From Yponomeuta sedellus (taxonomy: Eukaryota; Arthropoda; Insecta; Lepidoptera; Yponomeutidae): DNA of 64,000 bases. The translations under genes and the position numbers were made by a program. The notes under the pieces are model-generated. The model made no database searches, was not told the DNA's origin, and saw only the letters and a list, made by a program, of their open reading frames with translations. Positions 46,317-57,772 of the stretch are shown here, in pieces; the stretch's first letter is position 1, and every line of letters starts with the position of its first letter. The DNA lies in NCBI GenBank assembly GCA_934045075.1, contig OW203736.1, positions 19,294,805 through 19,358,804 of the forward strand. Reading direction: 5' to 3'.

Positions 46317-46408
46317 AAACAGTGAATTTTCTTTAACGCCTCCCTATAAATTAATAGGTAAATAATAATAACAATAATATTGGCCTTTTTGCATCTACTT
46401 AACCCTTA

Positions 46409-47316
46409 GTGTCGCCGCACACGGGCCACACGCGACAGCCACAAACGCCGCCACGAGAAGCTAGAAGCGGCTACAAAGGTAGCTAAAGCGCGCGACAGCC
46501 ACTTGTGGCCGGTGGTCGACACTTGCGGTCGGTGGCTGCTACTTTTTTTAACCCTTGCGTGGCGTGCAGTATCATAATGGACTCCGACGAAGAAGGTTTA
46601 ATTGCGCTACTTTTGATAAAAAGACGTCGTCGTAGAAGACGAAACTGTAGTTATTGGATACCTACTTCCAGTTTTAACGAATGTACACAAATGCAACGAA
46701 CATTTCGATAATCTTCTAAACCATTCTAAAAAGTTTTTCAAACATTTTTGTTTAAGTAAAGGTACGTTTTGGGAACTACATGCTTTATTATATACTGGAT
46801 TAAAGCACCACGACACCAACATGCGGAAAAGCATCGCACCTGCGGAAAGACTAGCTATTACATTAAGGTAAGTTTCACAACAATTTCAATTAACAATTCG
46901 CAGATTTCTTCCCAGGCCTTCACTTTTTCTCCTCTATTACAATAACTATCACTTTTTGAATTCCAAATCTCAGGTCGGGATTGCATCCCTGATATAAATA
47001 ATTATATGTCCATATTTATCTACCTATATGAACCACATACTACCGTACCATGCGTTACCGTCGACTTTACAGCAGGTTAACTGAGGCAAAGGAGACGGGG
47101 GGCGCGGAATCGCGCGAGTGGCGTGTGGCGGCTTTTTGTGTCGACGTTTAGTGGCCGGTGCGAGCTACAAGAAGCAAGCTGCGACGATTTGTAGCGTGTG
47201 GCCGCCACCGGCGCCAACCGTGTGCGGCGAGTCCATATAAAATGTATGAAAATTACAAGAAATATGCCAGTGGCGGCGTTTTGTGGTGGTGGCCGGTGGC
47301 CCGTGTGCGGTGACCC
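46409..47316 (+). mobile_element. PIF/Harbinger element nested in the piggyBac end
   Basis: Inverted ends GTGTCGCCGCACACGGGCCA and (reversed) GGGTCACCGCACACGGGCCA are flanked by TTA, the Harbinger target. It sits six bases inside the left end of the piggyBac-like element. Only the first transposase exon is left. Confidence 0.85.
46577..46867 (+). pseudogene. Harbinger transposase first exon, frameshifted
   Basis: ATG at 46577 starts MDSDEEGLIALLLIKRRRRR. The frame breaks near 46700 and resumes as HFDNLLNHSKKFFKHFCLSK, then HHDTNMRKSIAPAERLAITL, the conserved N-terminal segment of Harbinger transposases. It ends at a good donor (AAG|GTAAGT). The DDE domain is missing. Confidence 0.75.
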
Positions 47317-48069
47317 TTAATCGGCCATAGGACAATTATTTCCCACCACAAATGTGACCACTAACCAATTTTTTATTATTTTTCTATTGGTGTCAAACTT
47401 AAATAAATTGAACGCATCTTTAGATCGATACTTTTCTTATGTATTTTATGGCAACACTTATTCCTAACGTCATCGCTGCATGTCAATCGGTATTCAAAAA
47501 CAACCGTTAATTTTTCACGTACATTTGCTCCCCGAATTTGAGTCAATTTTTGGTACTACATCAAGAAAAAATCCTGTAAGTATTTAATGGTTTTTGGTTG
47601 TTTTTGCTAGATATGTGTTGGTTTGTATGGTAATGAAAACAATGTGTGTAAGTTGTTGCATTACTATTTTTTTCTCATTCAAAAAAAGTGGGAAACTATT
47701 TCCCTGTGGCCGTTTATGAAAGTATTTAAGTGGGAATATATTTCCCTATAACTGTTTAGGACAACTAATAAATATTAATATATAAAAAAAGTTTGTCTGT
47801 TTTTTCTATATTACAGTCAATGGTGCCACCTAAAAAGAAGAAAAAAGTTGAGGATAAGTAGTTAAAAACAATTGTTGACAATTTGTCGGACCTGTCACAG
47901 TTAATACTCCAGAAAACACCAATTTTAAAAATCTCTTAAAAATAAAAAAAAGGTGAAAATTTCGGCGTACCAAACGAGATACGCCTCAGGAATGTAGGTC
48001 TGCATATGCCTATTAAAGAGAGCACATACAAAAGGTGTTGCATTTGTAGTTCGAAACAAACACGGACAA

Positions 48070-48155
48070 ACATCAAATGCGCTGGCACGGATAACCAGAG
48101 GTCGCGGGTTCAAATCCCGGCATGGGTGGAATTTTTAGCCTCTAAATAGGGTACT
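48070..48155 (+). mobile_element. SINE-A fragment
   Basis: GCGCTGGCACGGATAACCAG, GGTTCAAATCCCGGCATGGG and AGCCTCTAAATAGGG form the 3' part of the tRNA-like repeat, inserted in the piggyBac-like element. Confidence 0.75.
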
Positions 48156-48454
48156 TAAGATTTACCTCCGGACTTTTAATTTTATTCCCTAAAAATAAAT
48201 CAACGAGTGAAACAGAAGGCAATAGCTAGTCAAGTGGGAATTTATTTCCCACATATACTTATGTTACTGGATATAGGAAAATTATTTCCCACAAAAAAAA
48301 ACCCTTAACGCTTATAGGGAAATTATTTCCCATCGTAAAAAAAAACCACTTCCCAACATTCAATAATTTTGATTTTGTGTTTTTATTTAATTTTAAGAAA
48401 ACAATATTCTAATATAAAACAATTTACTTGATTGGAGCCATGGCCGATTAAGGG

Positions 48455-48625
48455 TTAATGAGATGATTTATATCGCGTCCAGTGGTATCTTCACTCACAC
48501 TAGATGGGTGAAGGGACCACTCCGACGCTGTAGTGCCTGGGTCATGGTTTTATAGATGGTGTAGGCTTGCCCAGCACCTATACCATCCTGACAGCTTAGT
48601 CGGCCTAGTTCACAGGAAAGACTAG
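48455..48625 (-). repeat. Family C repeat, minus strand
   Basis: This is the reverse complement of 2074-2256, starting TTAATGAGATGATTTATA, directly after the piggyBac-like element. Confidence 0.7.
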
Positions 48626-49269
48626 TCAATACGTGCGGAGCCAACCAAGCCGCGGGTTTCCTCACGATGTTTTCCTTCACGGTTAGCAGGTTAATAGGTA
48701 AATAGTGCGATCGAATCAGGATAGAATGCTAATACATCTGCATTATTCAATTCAATTCAATTCTTGTTTATGGCACCCTCGCTATCCGTTGCTTGCAGCT
48801 AACAGATAATCAATGTCAATCTCTAGTTATTCTGTGAAGCTGAGATGATAGTTTTTTTGTTTCATTCGTTTGTCAAAGCAGGCAAAGGTTTATCACTTGC
48901 TTTAGAGTCTGTAACATGCTTGAGCTCCACGACAGCTGTCACACTGACAGGGCTAGGAATGGGACAATGTCGACATCAAATGTCACTTAAAGCGTATGTG
49001 ATAACATGTATGGAAATTTCGAGAAGTTGGAAACATGAAATCAAACACGAGAAATATTATTTTACAAACTTTTATTCATATAGAGGTGTATCCTAATATC
49101 CCTAAATCAGTTTCAGATTACAATTTTCCTTTTAACGTTCTTTTTATATGAAAACCCAATTTTTCTTAGAATTTTAGCGAATGATGGTAATTTGCCTCTT
49201 TAAGTGACGCTCCCAATTTTCTTAATGTGGGTAATTTTTCTCTTGAGTAATAATGCGTATATGTAGTTG

Positions 49270-49536
49270 TAGATTGCGGCGGCGTCAAAACTGACGCAAG
49301 AAGTTTTTATTCTCTTTCTCTCCGTACTTTTCTTTGCTAATACGGACCACCGTAGATCGTCCAATACCAAGAGCATCTGCATCTCTGTCGCACACTCGCT
49401 CTAATGGCAGAAACGGACCACGGTTTTGGTTTTCGCGCGTGAAATATTCGCGCAAACGAATTACAAACTCACGGAATTCACTGTTCAAAACAGTTTTCTT
49501 TGATATTTTTGGCATCATGCAAACTAAACGGAACAA
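49270..49536 (-). pseudogene. Transposase-like N-terminal helix-turn-helix
   Basis: On the minus strand from ATG 49513 the frame reads MPKISKKTVLNSEFREFVIR, later ERVCDRDADALGIGRSTVVR and ISKEKYGEKE. The second part has helix-turn-helix form and resembles the start of insect DDE transposon proteins. About 75 residues remain. Sequences containing GAGCTCC-CGACAGCTGTC at 48928 and (reversed) near 51970-51990 may mark its inverted ends. Confidence 0.5.
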
Positions 49537-49811
49537 CTTTAACTCAACTAATGAACTTCACCATAGCAACTACATCTTTAAAGCATGAAATACTTTAATA
49601 GAAAATAATTAGAAAAATTCATCGAATACCAACAGACATTTCGTCATCAGGGTAAACAAGAACGTTACTCAATAAATATCAAAACTTGTCCATAGAGCAC
49701 GCGGCTGACCAGAACCCAGAAGCATGGAGGTTCGGAGCAAACACCAGTATTTTGTGAGATAGGTATTAATTAAAACAATATTCATTATTTTAATTCTAAT
49801 GAAATTGTATA

Positions 49812-50264
49812 ATGGTTTTCAAACAAAGTTCAATTCCAATAGTAAACCTGCAGTTTAGATCATCCATCACCAAATCATCGAAAGTTACATTTAGGGATCA
49901 CATAGAGGCTATGACAAATAAAGCCTACAGAAATTTAGGTTTCATTTTAAGGATAACTAAACCTTTTAAAGATGTGGATTGTATCCGTATGCTCTACTAC
50001 ACATACGTAAGAAGTATATTAGAGTATTGTAGCTGTATATGGAACCCACAATACATGACTTACAAGAATATGATAGAGCGTATACAACATAAATTTGTCC
50101 ATCATTTGAATTTCCGCACAAGATCATACGGTGACAACTACGAAGATTCATGTCAACAATATAAGCTCCTGAGTCTTGAACAACGTCGTATTTTAATTGA
50201 CATGTATCATAGTATTGTGTCGGTCATGTACGAAGTACGAATAAGATACGTTACCATGCAATGA
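49812..50264 (+). pseudogene. LINE reverse transcriptase C-terminal fragment
   Basis: The frame contains SKVTFRDHIEAMTNKAYRNL, GFILRITKPFKDVDCIRMLY and RSILEYCSCIWNPQYMTYKN, the post-catalytic region of non-LTR reverse transcriptases (W-P motif after LEYC). No RT core is present. Confidence 0.75.
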
Positions 50265-52314
50265 ACGAAAAGAAACGTTTCCCAGTGATAATCGGACATT
50301 CGGTCTATTCGTTCATTGCTCTCGCGATCACGGATTGACTGAATGAATGAATGAACCGGACCGGGTGACCGAATATGGCCGAGAGCGAACGAACGCTGCA
50401 TGAGAGTGTGGTGATTGAACTGAACGGAGCGAAATTGTTTCGATCGGTCTCTCTTCAGCCGGTCGGTCTTTTCCGAACTTTAGAAGTAGGTACGTATGTC
50501 GTAGCAATGAAGATTGTTTTTACTTGTTTGGTTTTTTTGTTTCATTCATTATGTTAATTCTCCTGGTTCGCGCGCTAATCCAAGTACTTTTGTAAAAGTA
50601 ATATTGTGTTGTTTTCTTGATGTTAGTTTCTCTAACCAATATAACATAATATTTTCACTGTGTTAATATAGTGAATTATTGGTGAAGGAGATTTTTCTTT
50701 TTCGTGCGCTTTGGGATGCTTATTTTTGTAGTAGTAATCTTGTTCTGCGAGCTACTTTTGTTCTTTGTAAATACCAAAAGTAGCTTACGAAAATCTAGAT
50801 GGTAATAATTATTTCATTGTACGTAGGAAAAAAACTACTCTAACTAAAAATATTTTTTTATTGGTTTTCATCATAGTACTTATAATACAATGGTGGCACG
50901 GCAACATTAAAAATATTAATCATAAATTAATGGTCCTGTAAAATAAAGATGTTAAAAAAAGCATATTTTATGGCTGAAAGGTCAAAACGTGAACGTTGAG
51001 ATGGTTCTACTATGAGGTCCTAATAGTCCATAGTCCTAATAGTACTAATAAACGGTACTAGTACATTTTCTAAAATGTACTAGTACGGAGCGATCTTGGA
51101 GATGTCCGAGCAGGCCCAATACTAATGTATCAATTCTCTGACATCTGCCGTGGGAACATTAACTGTCCTGACCTGACAAACGAAGTTTTGACTCGGCGCA
51201 CACCAACAACTCGTACTCTAAATAGGTTTTTAAACTCGTACTCGTCATACAAAATTATTTGATAACCCATTGGTAACTACAAATTATGCGCAAGGCTCCT
51301 TGAGCTATCGTTTGCCGAATGTATATAATAAACTTTTTTCCAATTTAGATATTTTCCATTTGTCTAGATCAGACCTTAGGAGATCACTTTTAGGTTCCCT
51401 TGGAGAAAAGAAATAAGTTCTGGTATATTTTTACCTCACTCTTTCTTCCTCTTTCATCACTGTACAAAATTCTTACATCGGCAAAATTATTCACACAAAC
51501 ACACACACATACACCCTCACACACTCAAACACACCCTCACACACTATGCAGTCATGAAATGTAACAACACTCTGTCCCTATATATATATACAAATAAGTT
51601 TTAAATATGCAAGGCCATAGCCTATTTTTTCTGTTTATTCCACTGATTTGTAAAATGTTTATTAACTTAAATTACGTATAAAAAAATGTTTAATAACTTA
51701 AATTATGTAAGCCTACCTTTGTTCCTGTATAGTAGCTAAGTTAATATAATGTAAGCCCTTAAGTGGCCTATGTTTGGATTTTTTTTTTACACAACCATTT
51801 TTTATAATTTAACTTGTGCTGTGGGTTTTGTATTAAAATAAAAATAAAATAAAACAAAAAGTTTGTACTATAATGGTTGTAATGGTTGTAACTGTGCAGT
51901 AAGTACGGAGTTTTCGCAGTACAAATATTCTATGAAAAAATTAAAAACTTCATGGACTCAATTTCGATGACAGCTGTCGCGGAGCTCAAGCTATTTGAAG
52001 CTATATTTTACAGACTATAGTTATTGTTCTGAGGACTAAATGCGAACAAATAAGTTCAAAGTTCCTACTTGCGCTACATTGCGCTAGCTCAGAATAATTT
52101 ATTCTGAGTGCGCTAGGCTGGTAAAATCAAATCCACCAACATAACAGTAAATTGACATTTGCGACGTGACCAGTGTGTGACCAGTTAATAACCACAGAAC
52201 ACCTATGCCCCAGTTAATAACAGAAAAATAATAGGGATGTACACAATCTAAAAATATAAACTTAGCTTATTTTTTTTTCTTTGATAGAATTATCCCACTT
52301 TTATTTACAAGGTG
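50265..52314. other. No gene recognised
   Basis: AT-rich intergenic DNA. It holds a 32-base near-perfect palindrome at 51055-51086 (GTACTAGTACATTTT twice inverted, 2-base centre), a small CAC-rich tract at 51495-51545 and a trace of a SINE-A end at 51217-51236. Confidence 0.4.
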
Positions 52315-52479
52315 CTGACCCAGTGAACTTCGTACCGCCTAGCAGTCGATTCTTTAATTTTATATTTCTCTGCGTAAGAACCATCTTCGTACTTCAAGGA
52401 ATATTCTAAAAAATAATTAAGTCGGTTCAGCTGCTCTCGAGATTTGCGCTTATCAGCACATTCAGCGATTAATTTTAAT
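52315..52479 (+). repeat. Family F repeat, left of DIRS
   Basis: GACCCAGTGAACTTCGTACC, CGCCTAGCAGTCGATTCTTT and CTCGAGATTTGCGCTTATCA. The same repeat in the same orientation lies right of the DIRS element. Confidence 0.7.
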
Positions 52480-52670
52480 ATTAAACAACTTGACCGTTAT
52501 TCGAAGCCTAATAATATATTGAGAGAAGCCATCGCTTCCGGTTCCGTTTCTATCCCTTTTTTTCCTAGCTACTTCCGTTTTGCCCTCTCCTTCGCACACT
52601 TCCACCACCACCGACAGTGTGGCGCCTTGGTTTTCAGGAGCCATCTTTTCTTCATTGACGTCGTTGTTCG
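52480..52670 (+). repeat. DIRS left inverted terminal repeat
   Basis: The tip ATTAAACAACTTGACCGTT is unique to the left. From ATTCGAAGCCTAATAATATA to CTTTTCTTCATT the sequence is inverted at the right end. Confidence 0.9.
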
Positions 52671-53235
52671 TGTTCCGAATAGTCGTGCGCCAATGCGCAC
52701 ATTTAAAATATTTAATTTCCCTTTTGTTGTACCTCTAACGGTTTCAATTTTCGTTGTGAGTGTTAATTTCTACTATAGTGTTTTCTCCCACAATTGGATT
52801 GATCTACTGTGCTGTGAGCGGAAAAGGTATGTCTTTGAACCGTTATTTCCAGTACATTAGCTACCCGTTATTACACGATATTTTTTGCAATTGATATTCC
52901 TTTTTCAAAGAGAATTTTCTTGTTTGATGGAGAAAGTGTTTGTTTAAAAAGCTGAGTATTTGAAATTCCGTACTAAATTTGAAATAAAACAAATTTGTAT
53001 CAACAAAAATTTGAAATAAATTCAATGGAATAATTAGAAAAATTAACGGTGTAACCGTAATATGATTTATGATTTAAACGGTGTGTTCGTAATATGATTT
53101 ATTCTTTTTAATTTGACCTGTTGCGGTTACTGAGCCTAAACTATAACGACAGTTTAAATTTTTGAAATTAACGGTTGTCAGTTGTTGATGACCGTGCGTC
53201 TTCTAACTAATTGTTCTTTTCTCTAGTTTGATAAA

Positions 53236-54478
53236 ATGAGTGACAATGAACAGATTAATAATAATGCTGAAATGGCATCTGACAAAAACGAAAGGCCCTC
53301 TCGTAACCGGAAACGTGGAAGAAAAAGTAGTATCTCTGATTCTTCTACATCGAGCAGTGAGTCCACATCTTGTTCTGATTCTTCATGCAAGATACGGACA
53401 AGCCGCAAAAAGAAGAAGAATAAGCGGCGCCGTTGGCAGAAAGAGAAAAAACTTGATAAATTGATAGCCGAGGTTAGTTATCTAAAATCAAAGATTGCTT
53501 CAAGTGGGAGTCTAAAAGATGATCTAAGTTATAGCCACGATAATCTCGATAACTTTGATGACAATAATCCTAGTCAAAGCAATGAACACGATCACGGTGC
53601 ACAACCACAGTTCTCTCTGTCTATTGGTACTAAACTAAAAGACCCCGATGTTCCAAAGACTCTTTTGTCATATTTAGAAGTGCTCAAGGGTGTTCAGAGA
53701 TTGGAAGACCCAGATTGGAGGAACGTTAGATACTCTGACGTACAAAAACAATACCGCCATACCCCTGGCTTCACTGAACTGGAAGTAAACGATGAAGTAA
53801 CTCGTTACGACGCCCCTCGCTCTTTAGCAAACACGGAAAAAGCTTTAGCTGCATTGAGCTTCGCTATTATAAAGCAGAGGGACCAGTTGGAAAAAGAATT
53901 ACGAAGTTTTCTAGCTTGGGCTAAAACCACTTCAGAGATAAGGTTCGAAGATATTAATGAAAAAATTCAGGACATTTTTGTAACTGGAGATTTTTCAAAA
54001 ATATCAAACGATACGCTCCAGTTGGTCTGTGGCCATCGGGCAGAATTGATACAGCAGCGAAGGGAGACAATTTCGGCCTCTGTCAAGGATCCAGTGCATA
54101 AAAGTGCCTTGCGGAAAATACCTCCTTCTTGCAACAATCTTTTCCAGGCTGAAAATTTCACTGCTGTGCTTGAAAAAGGGGGGGGGCGTAAGAAAGCTAT
54201 TCTGGCCTCGTGACAAAGATCGCGCTACTGCACCGCAGGCCGATCCAAAACCGCAAACATCCGGATTTCAACGAAATCCTCCTTCACAGGCACTCAAAAC
54301 CAAATATTTGCCCACGACTAGACCATACTCATATGAATCCAATGCTCATACTTCCAAGCCCTTTCGGGGTAGAGGTGGCAAACAAACAGGAGGTAAACGC
54401 GACAACGCGTATTACAACAATCGCAAACACTCTCCCTCATCCTACCGGGATAAGAGAGGTAAACCAAGAAAATATTGA
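53236..54478 (+). CDS. DIRS Gag-like protein, frame break at a G run
   Basis: ATG at 53236 starts MSDNEQINNNAEMASDKNER, followed by a Ser-rich and Lys/Arg-rich region (KIRTSRKKKKNKRRRWQKEK) and a helical region with VRYSDVQKQYRHTPGF. The frame stops at 54213. One base off, it continues as WPRDKDRATAPQADPKPQTS and an Arg/Gly-rich end (FRGRGGKQTGG) to 54478. The break is in a run of nine G (54178-54186), so a one-base homopolymer error or mutation is likely. It would package element RNA. Confidence 0.75.
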
Positions 54479-54480
54479 CT

Positions 54481-56080
54481 TACCGAGCAAGTTCCGGGCC
54501 GGACAACTGGCTTTCTACCACCATCGGTGGAAAAACCAAGGTGCTCCAGATCATATACTGAGCATTATTTCAGGATACCGTATCCCGTTTATCAAAAAAC
54601 CGCCTCTATTTGTGCCAGATCAGTGCCGAACCGGCCAATCGACTCCAACCTCGGACGAAATGAGTTCAATCATCGAGAAAATGAAAGCGGAAAGAGTACT
54701 TTCTGCAGTGCCGCTATCTCCCAGCTTCATATCCGCGATGTTCCTGGTCCCCAAGGGAGACCAAACTATGCGCCCGATTTTCAACCTAAAAGCATTAAAT
54801 CGGTATGTCTACACGGCACCATTCCGACTAATAAACCTGCACAGAGTCCCCGACTTCTTGCAAGAAAACGATTGGATGGTGAAAATAGACCTAACTCAAG
54901 CATATTTTCATCTCCCAGTTGCAGAGCCACACAGGAGATTTCTACGTCTAATATACCAACAAGAGCTGCTACAAATGAACTGTCTTCCCTTCGGGTTGAG
55001 TTCAGCACCCAAGACCTTTGCGACCGTGAGCAACTGGATGGCCCAAGTGCTTCGCAATCGGGGGATACGCATCCTGGTGTATTTAGACGATTTTTTGATC
55101 GCCAATCAGAATGCTCAAATTTTAAGAAACCACACACAGACCACGTTAGCCCTGCTGGAACATTTGGGTTGGAATGTCAATCACGAAAAGTCGGTTCTTC
55201 TACCAACCAAGATTATAGAATACCTAGGTGTGATATGGCAACCCTGGATAAATCAGAAAATGCTTCCAACAAAAAAGTGCAGAAAGCTTACGACGATTAT
55301 CTCCACCCTACTGAATCGGCAAACTGCCAGCTTAAAAGAATTACAGAGTCTAGTCGGCTTAATGAACTTCGCCAGCTTCGTCATCCCTCGAGGAAGAATG
55401 AACTTCCGACAGCTGCAGAGGCTTTGCATCTCCCTTCTGAAACAATCTGTGAAGCGAACTCAGTTGCCTCATCTCGTTCAAGAAGAATTACGTTGGTGGC
55501 TGAAGCACCACAAGGATCATTCCCAGATTCACCTGCCATTTCCGACTCATTACATTGTAACCGATGCATCAGATCAAGCTTGGGGGCTCAAATAAACAAC
55601 TTACAAGTCTCAGGAGCCTGGGATGCTGCGGAGAAGCGGTTGCACTGCAACCAAAAAGAGTTGCTGGCGATTTTGAAGACACTAGAAGAGCACGCTCAGA
55701 ACCTTCGGTTCAGTTCCGTACATCTGCAAAGCGACAACAAAACTGCAGTCTCATATCTACGCAACGAGGGTGGCACAAGATCGGCAGTCCTTCTCGAGCT
55801 GACATACAGAATTTTGACGCTATTGGACTTGCATCAGATAAATCTCACTGTTTATCACATTCCCGGTGTATACAATGTAGAAGCAGATCACTTATCACGA
55901 TTACGAACAGTTCCAGAATGGCATCTGCTACCAACAATAACCAAAGTTATATTCAGCAAATGGGGAATGCCAGTAATCGACCTTTTTGCGTCGCGACTAA
56001 CCAGAGTAGTTCCGAGATACTGCAGCTTGGACTGCTTAGACCATCAAGCGGAGTTTCACGATGCCCTCTCCCGAATTTGA
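54481..56080 (+). CDS. DIRS reverse transcriptase and RNase H
   Basis: The RT part (open to 55595) has LPSKFRAGQLAFYHHRW, MFLVPKGDQTMRPIFNLKAL, MVKIDLTQAYFHLPV, LPFGLSSAPKTF and the catalytic RILVYLDDFLIAN. RNase H starts at IVTDASDQAWG. A frame break in a G run near 55582-55587 moves the rest to another frame: NQKELLAIL, LQSDNKTAVSYLRNEGG and YNVEADHLSR (RNase H acidic residues), then VIDLFASRLTRVVPRYCSLD to 56080. The upstream overlap with Gag makes the true start uncertain. All key catalytic residues are visible. Confidence 0.88.
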
Positions 56081-56082
56081 GA

Positions 56083-57309
56083 TTATTCACTGGCTTGGGT
56101 CTTCCCGCCACCATTTCTGATACCAAAAGTGTTACAACACCTAAACAAATGTCAAGGAAAGTACTTAATTGTAGCACCCAGATGGAACAAGGTTTTTTGG
56201 AGAGCAGATCTCAGGAGCAGAGCAACCGACGCCCCTTGGACCATCAGGAACCTTCCACGAGTTCTGATAGACGTGTCGACGGGATGTGCTCCACAGAAAG
56301 CATCCGACATGACGTTAGAAATATGGAATTGTGGGGGTGGAATGAACACCTTAACGGCTGGTCAGAGCTACAAAAACGACTTTTGTTGAAGAGCTGGCGT
56401 CCGTCAACGCTTAATACTTACAAGCCAGCTTGGTCGCGATGGGTAAGATGGGCCCAACGAAACAAAGTACGAGTTGATAACCCTAACGGGTCTGAATTAG
56501 CAAGATTCTTGGCCGATATTTTCCATACTGAGAATTTATCCTATAACACCATACTGTGTCACAAATCAGTAGTATCTACACTCTGTAACCCAGATACATC
56601 AGAACAACTTAGTGGTCATCCTCTTGTAAAGAGAGTGTTGAAATTAATATCTCTGGCTAAACCAAAACCGCCAAAACCACCAGTATGGGATGTTGATAGC
56701 GTCATAAAATATATATCGCGAGTGGACCCAGAAACCATCAACCTGTATCAAGTATCCAAATATACCGCAGCAGTTCTTTTGTTATGTTCTGGTCGAAGAG
56801 TACACGATCTTACATTACTTCGCGTAGATTCTAGCGGATACAAAATTTTCCATGACTACATTATTCTATGGCCAGAATTCGGGTCAAAGACAGATACGGC
56901 AGACTATCGTCAATCAGGCTGGAAACTTCGAGCAAACCCAGATTGTAACAGTCTCAACCCTGTACACTGGGTACAGCGCCTCATCACTGTTGGCCGAGAA
57001 AGAAGAGATGAAGCCGGTTGTCAGAATCTTTTTATTTCTACCCGCGGTCCGCCTAAGCCTGCCACCCGGTGCATTATTGCGGGCTGGGTTAAAAATTTAC
57101 TAAAAGAATCTGGAATAAATACCTCGGCGGGAAGTTTTAGAGCCGCAGTAGCTTCAAAAAGTTGGCTAGAAAATTCGCCTTTAGACGAAATTTTGGCTAG
57201 AGGAAATTGGAGATCTGATAAAACATTTAAAAGATTTTACTGTCGTCAAGTAATTTCATCAAAATCAAGTGATATTTCGATTTCCAAGTTATTCGATGCA
57301 GTTTATTGA
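56083..57309 (+). CDS. DIRS tyrosine recombinase
   Basis: From about 56350 the frame reads [20 protein letters not shown] (core-binding), [18 protein letters not shown] (first catalytic Arg), [14 protein letters not shown] (second Arg) and [14 protein letters not shown] (nucleophile Tyr), ending at TGA 57309. The bridging stretch 56083-56350 is in another frame ([20 protein letters not shown]) and belongs to the same protein, so one frameshift lies near 56330. The enzyme would insert circular cDNA by recombination. Confidence 0.85.
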   Translation, partial: LFTGLGLPATISDTKSVTTPKQMSRKVLNCSTQMEQGFLESRSQEQSNRRPLDHQEPSTSSDRRVDGMCSTESIRHDVRNMELWGWNEHLNGWSELQKRLLLKSWRPSTLNTYKPAWSRWVRWAQRNKVRVDNPNGSELARFLADIFHTENLSYNTILCHKSVVSTLCNPDTSEQLSGHPLVKRVLKLISLAKPKPPKPPVWDVDSVIKYISRVDPETINLYQVSKYTAAVLLLCSGRRVHDLTLLRVDSSGYKIFHDYIILWPEFGSKTDTADYRQSGWKLRANPDCNSLNPVHWVQRLITVGRERRDEAGCQNLFISTRGPPKPATRCIIAGWVKNLLKESGINTSAGSFRAAVASKSWLENSPLDEILARGNWRSDKTFKRFYCRQVISSKSSDISISKLFDAVY

Positions 57310-57664
57310 TATAATAATAATCTTAAATATATTTGATTGTTGTCAAATTTGAATTGTTTATGAACTCATTACATACATACATTTATACAATACATAGGTA
57401 TTGTTATATCTTGCATCTCTATGATAATTAATAAATTATCTTAACAATTATTCTAATTGAAATGTTAACCTTTTGAAATCATTATTTCATATGGTATGAT
57501 TTATGTCATGGTTGGAATTATATATTTAATTATATTGTTGCAAACTTTTGTACCTATGTTGTTTTTACTTCTACCATAGAAACCATTCCTTCAGTCTTTG
57601 ATGTCTCTAAATATCATTTGGTCACATTGACGTCAACCACCACCACCAGACGATAACAAACAAA

Positions 57665-57772
57665 TCTCTCAATATATTATTAGGCTTCGAATAACGGTCA
57701 AGTTGTTTAATGAAGACGTTTTACCTAAATTAAAACGTAAATTAAACATACTTACCTTATTCGAAGCCTAAT
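57665..57772 (+). repeat. DIRS internal complementary region
   Basis: TCTCTCAATATATTATTAGG to GGTCAAGTTGTTTAAT is the reverse complement of the left tip. AATGAAGACGTTTTACCTAA to TTACCTTATTCGAA is that of the right tip, with one mismatch noticed. The two share AAT. This region templates circle formation. Confidence 0.92.

Larger units (their letters stand above)
46403..48454. mobile_element. piggyBac-like non-autonomous element
   Basis: The ends CCCTTA|ATCGGCCAT (left, split by a nested element) and ATGGCCGATTAAGGG (right) are inverted and flanked by TTAA (46399-46402, 48455-48458). Inside are six or more GGGAA-TTATTTCCC type palindromes and a short frame MVPPKKKKKVEDK at about 47820. No transposase core remains. 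Confidence 0.8.

Noticed and set aside
46505..46711. Independent small basic protein gene after PolG1
   Set aside because: The frame is the first exon of a Harbinger transposase, within clear inverted ends and a TTA duplication.
52444..52860. 138-codon frame at the left end of the DIRS element
   Set aside because: It is made of the inverted terminal repeat and is mirrored at 57757-57942; no coding meaning.
54527..55560. Open second frame across the DIRS reverse transcriptase
   Set aside because: This part is a shadow of the RT frame. Only its later portion (after about 55585) codes, for RNase H, because of a frame break.
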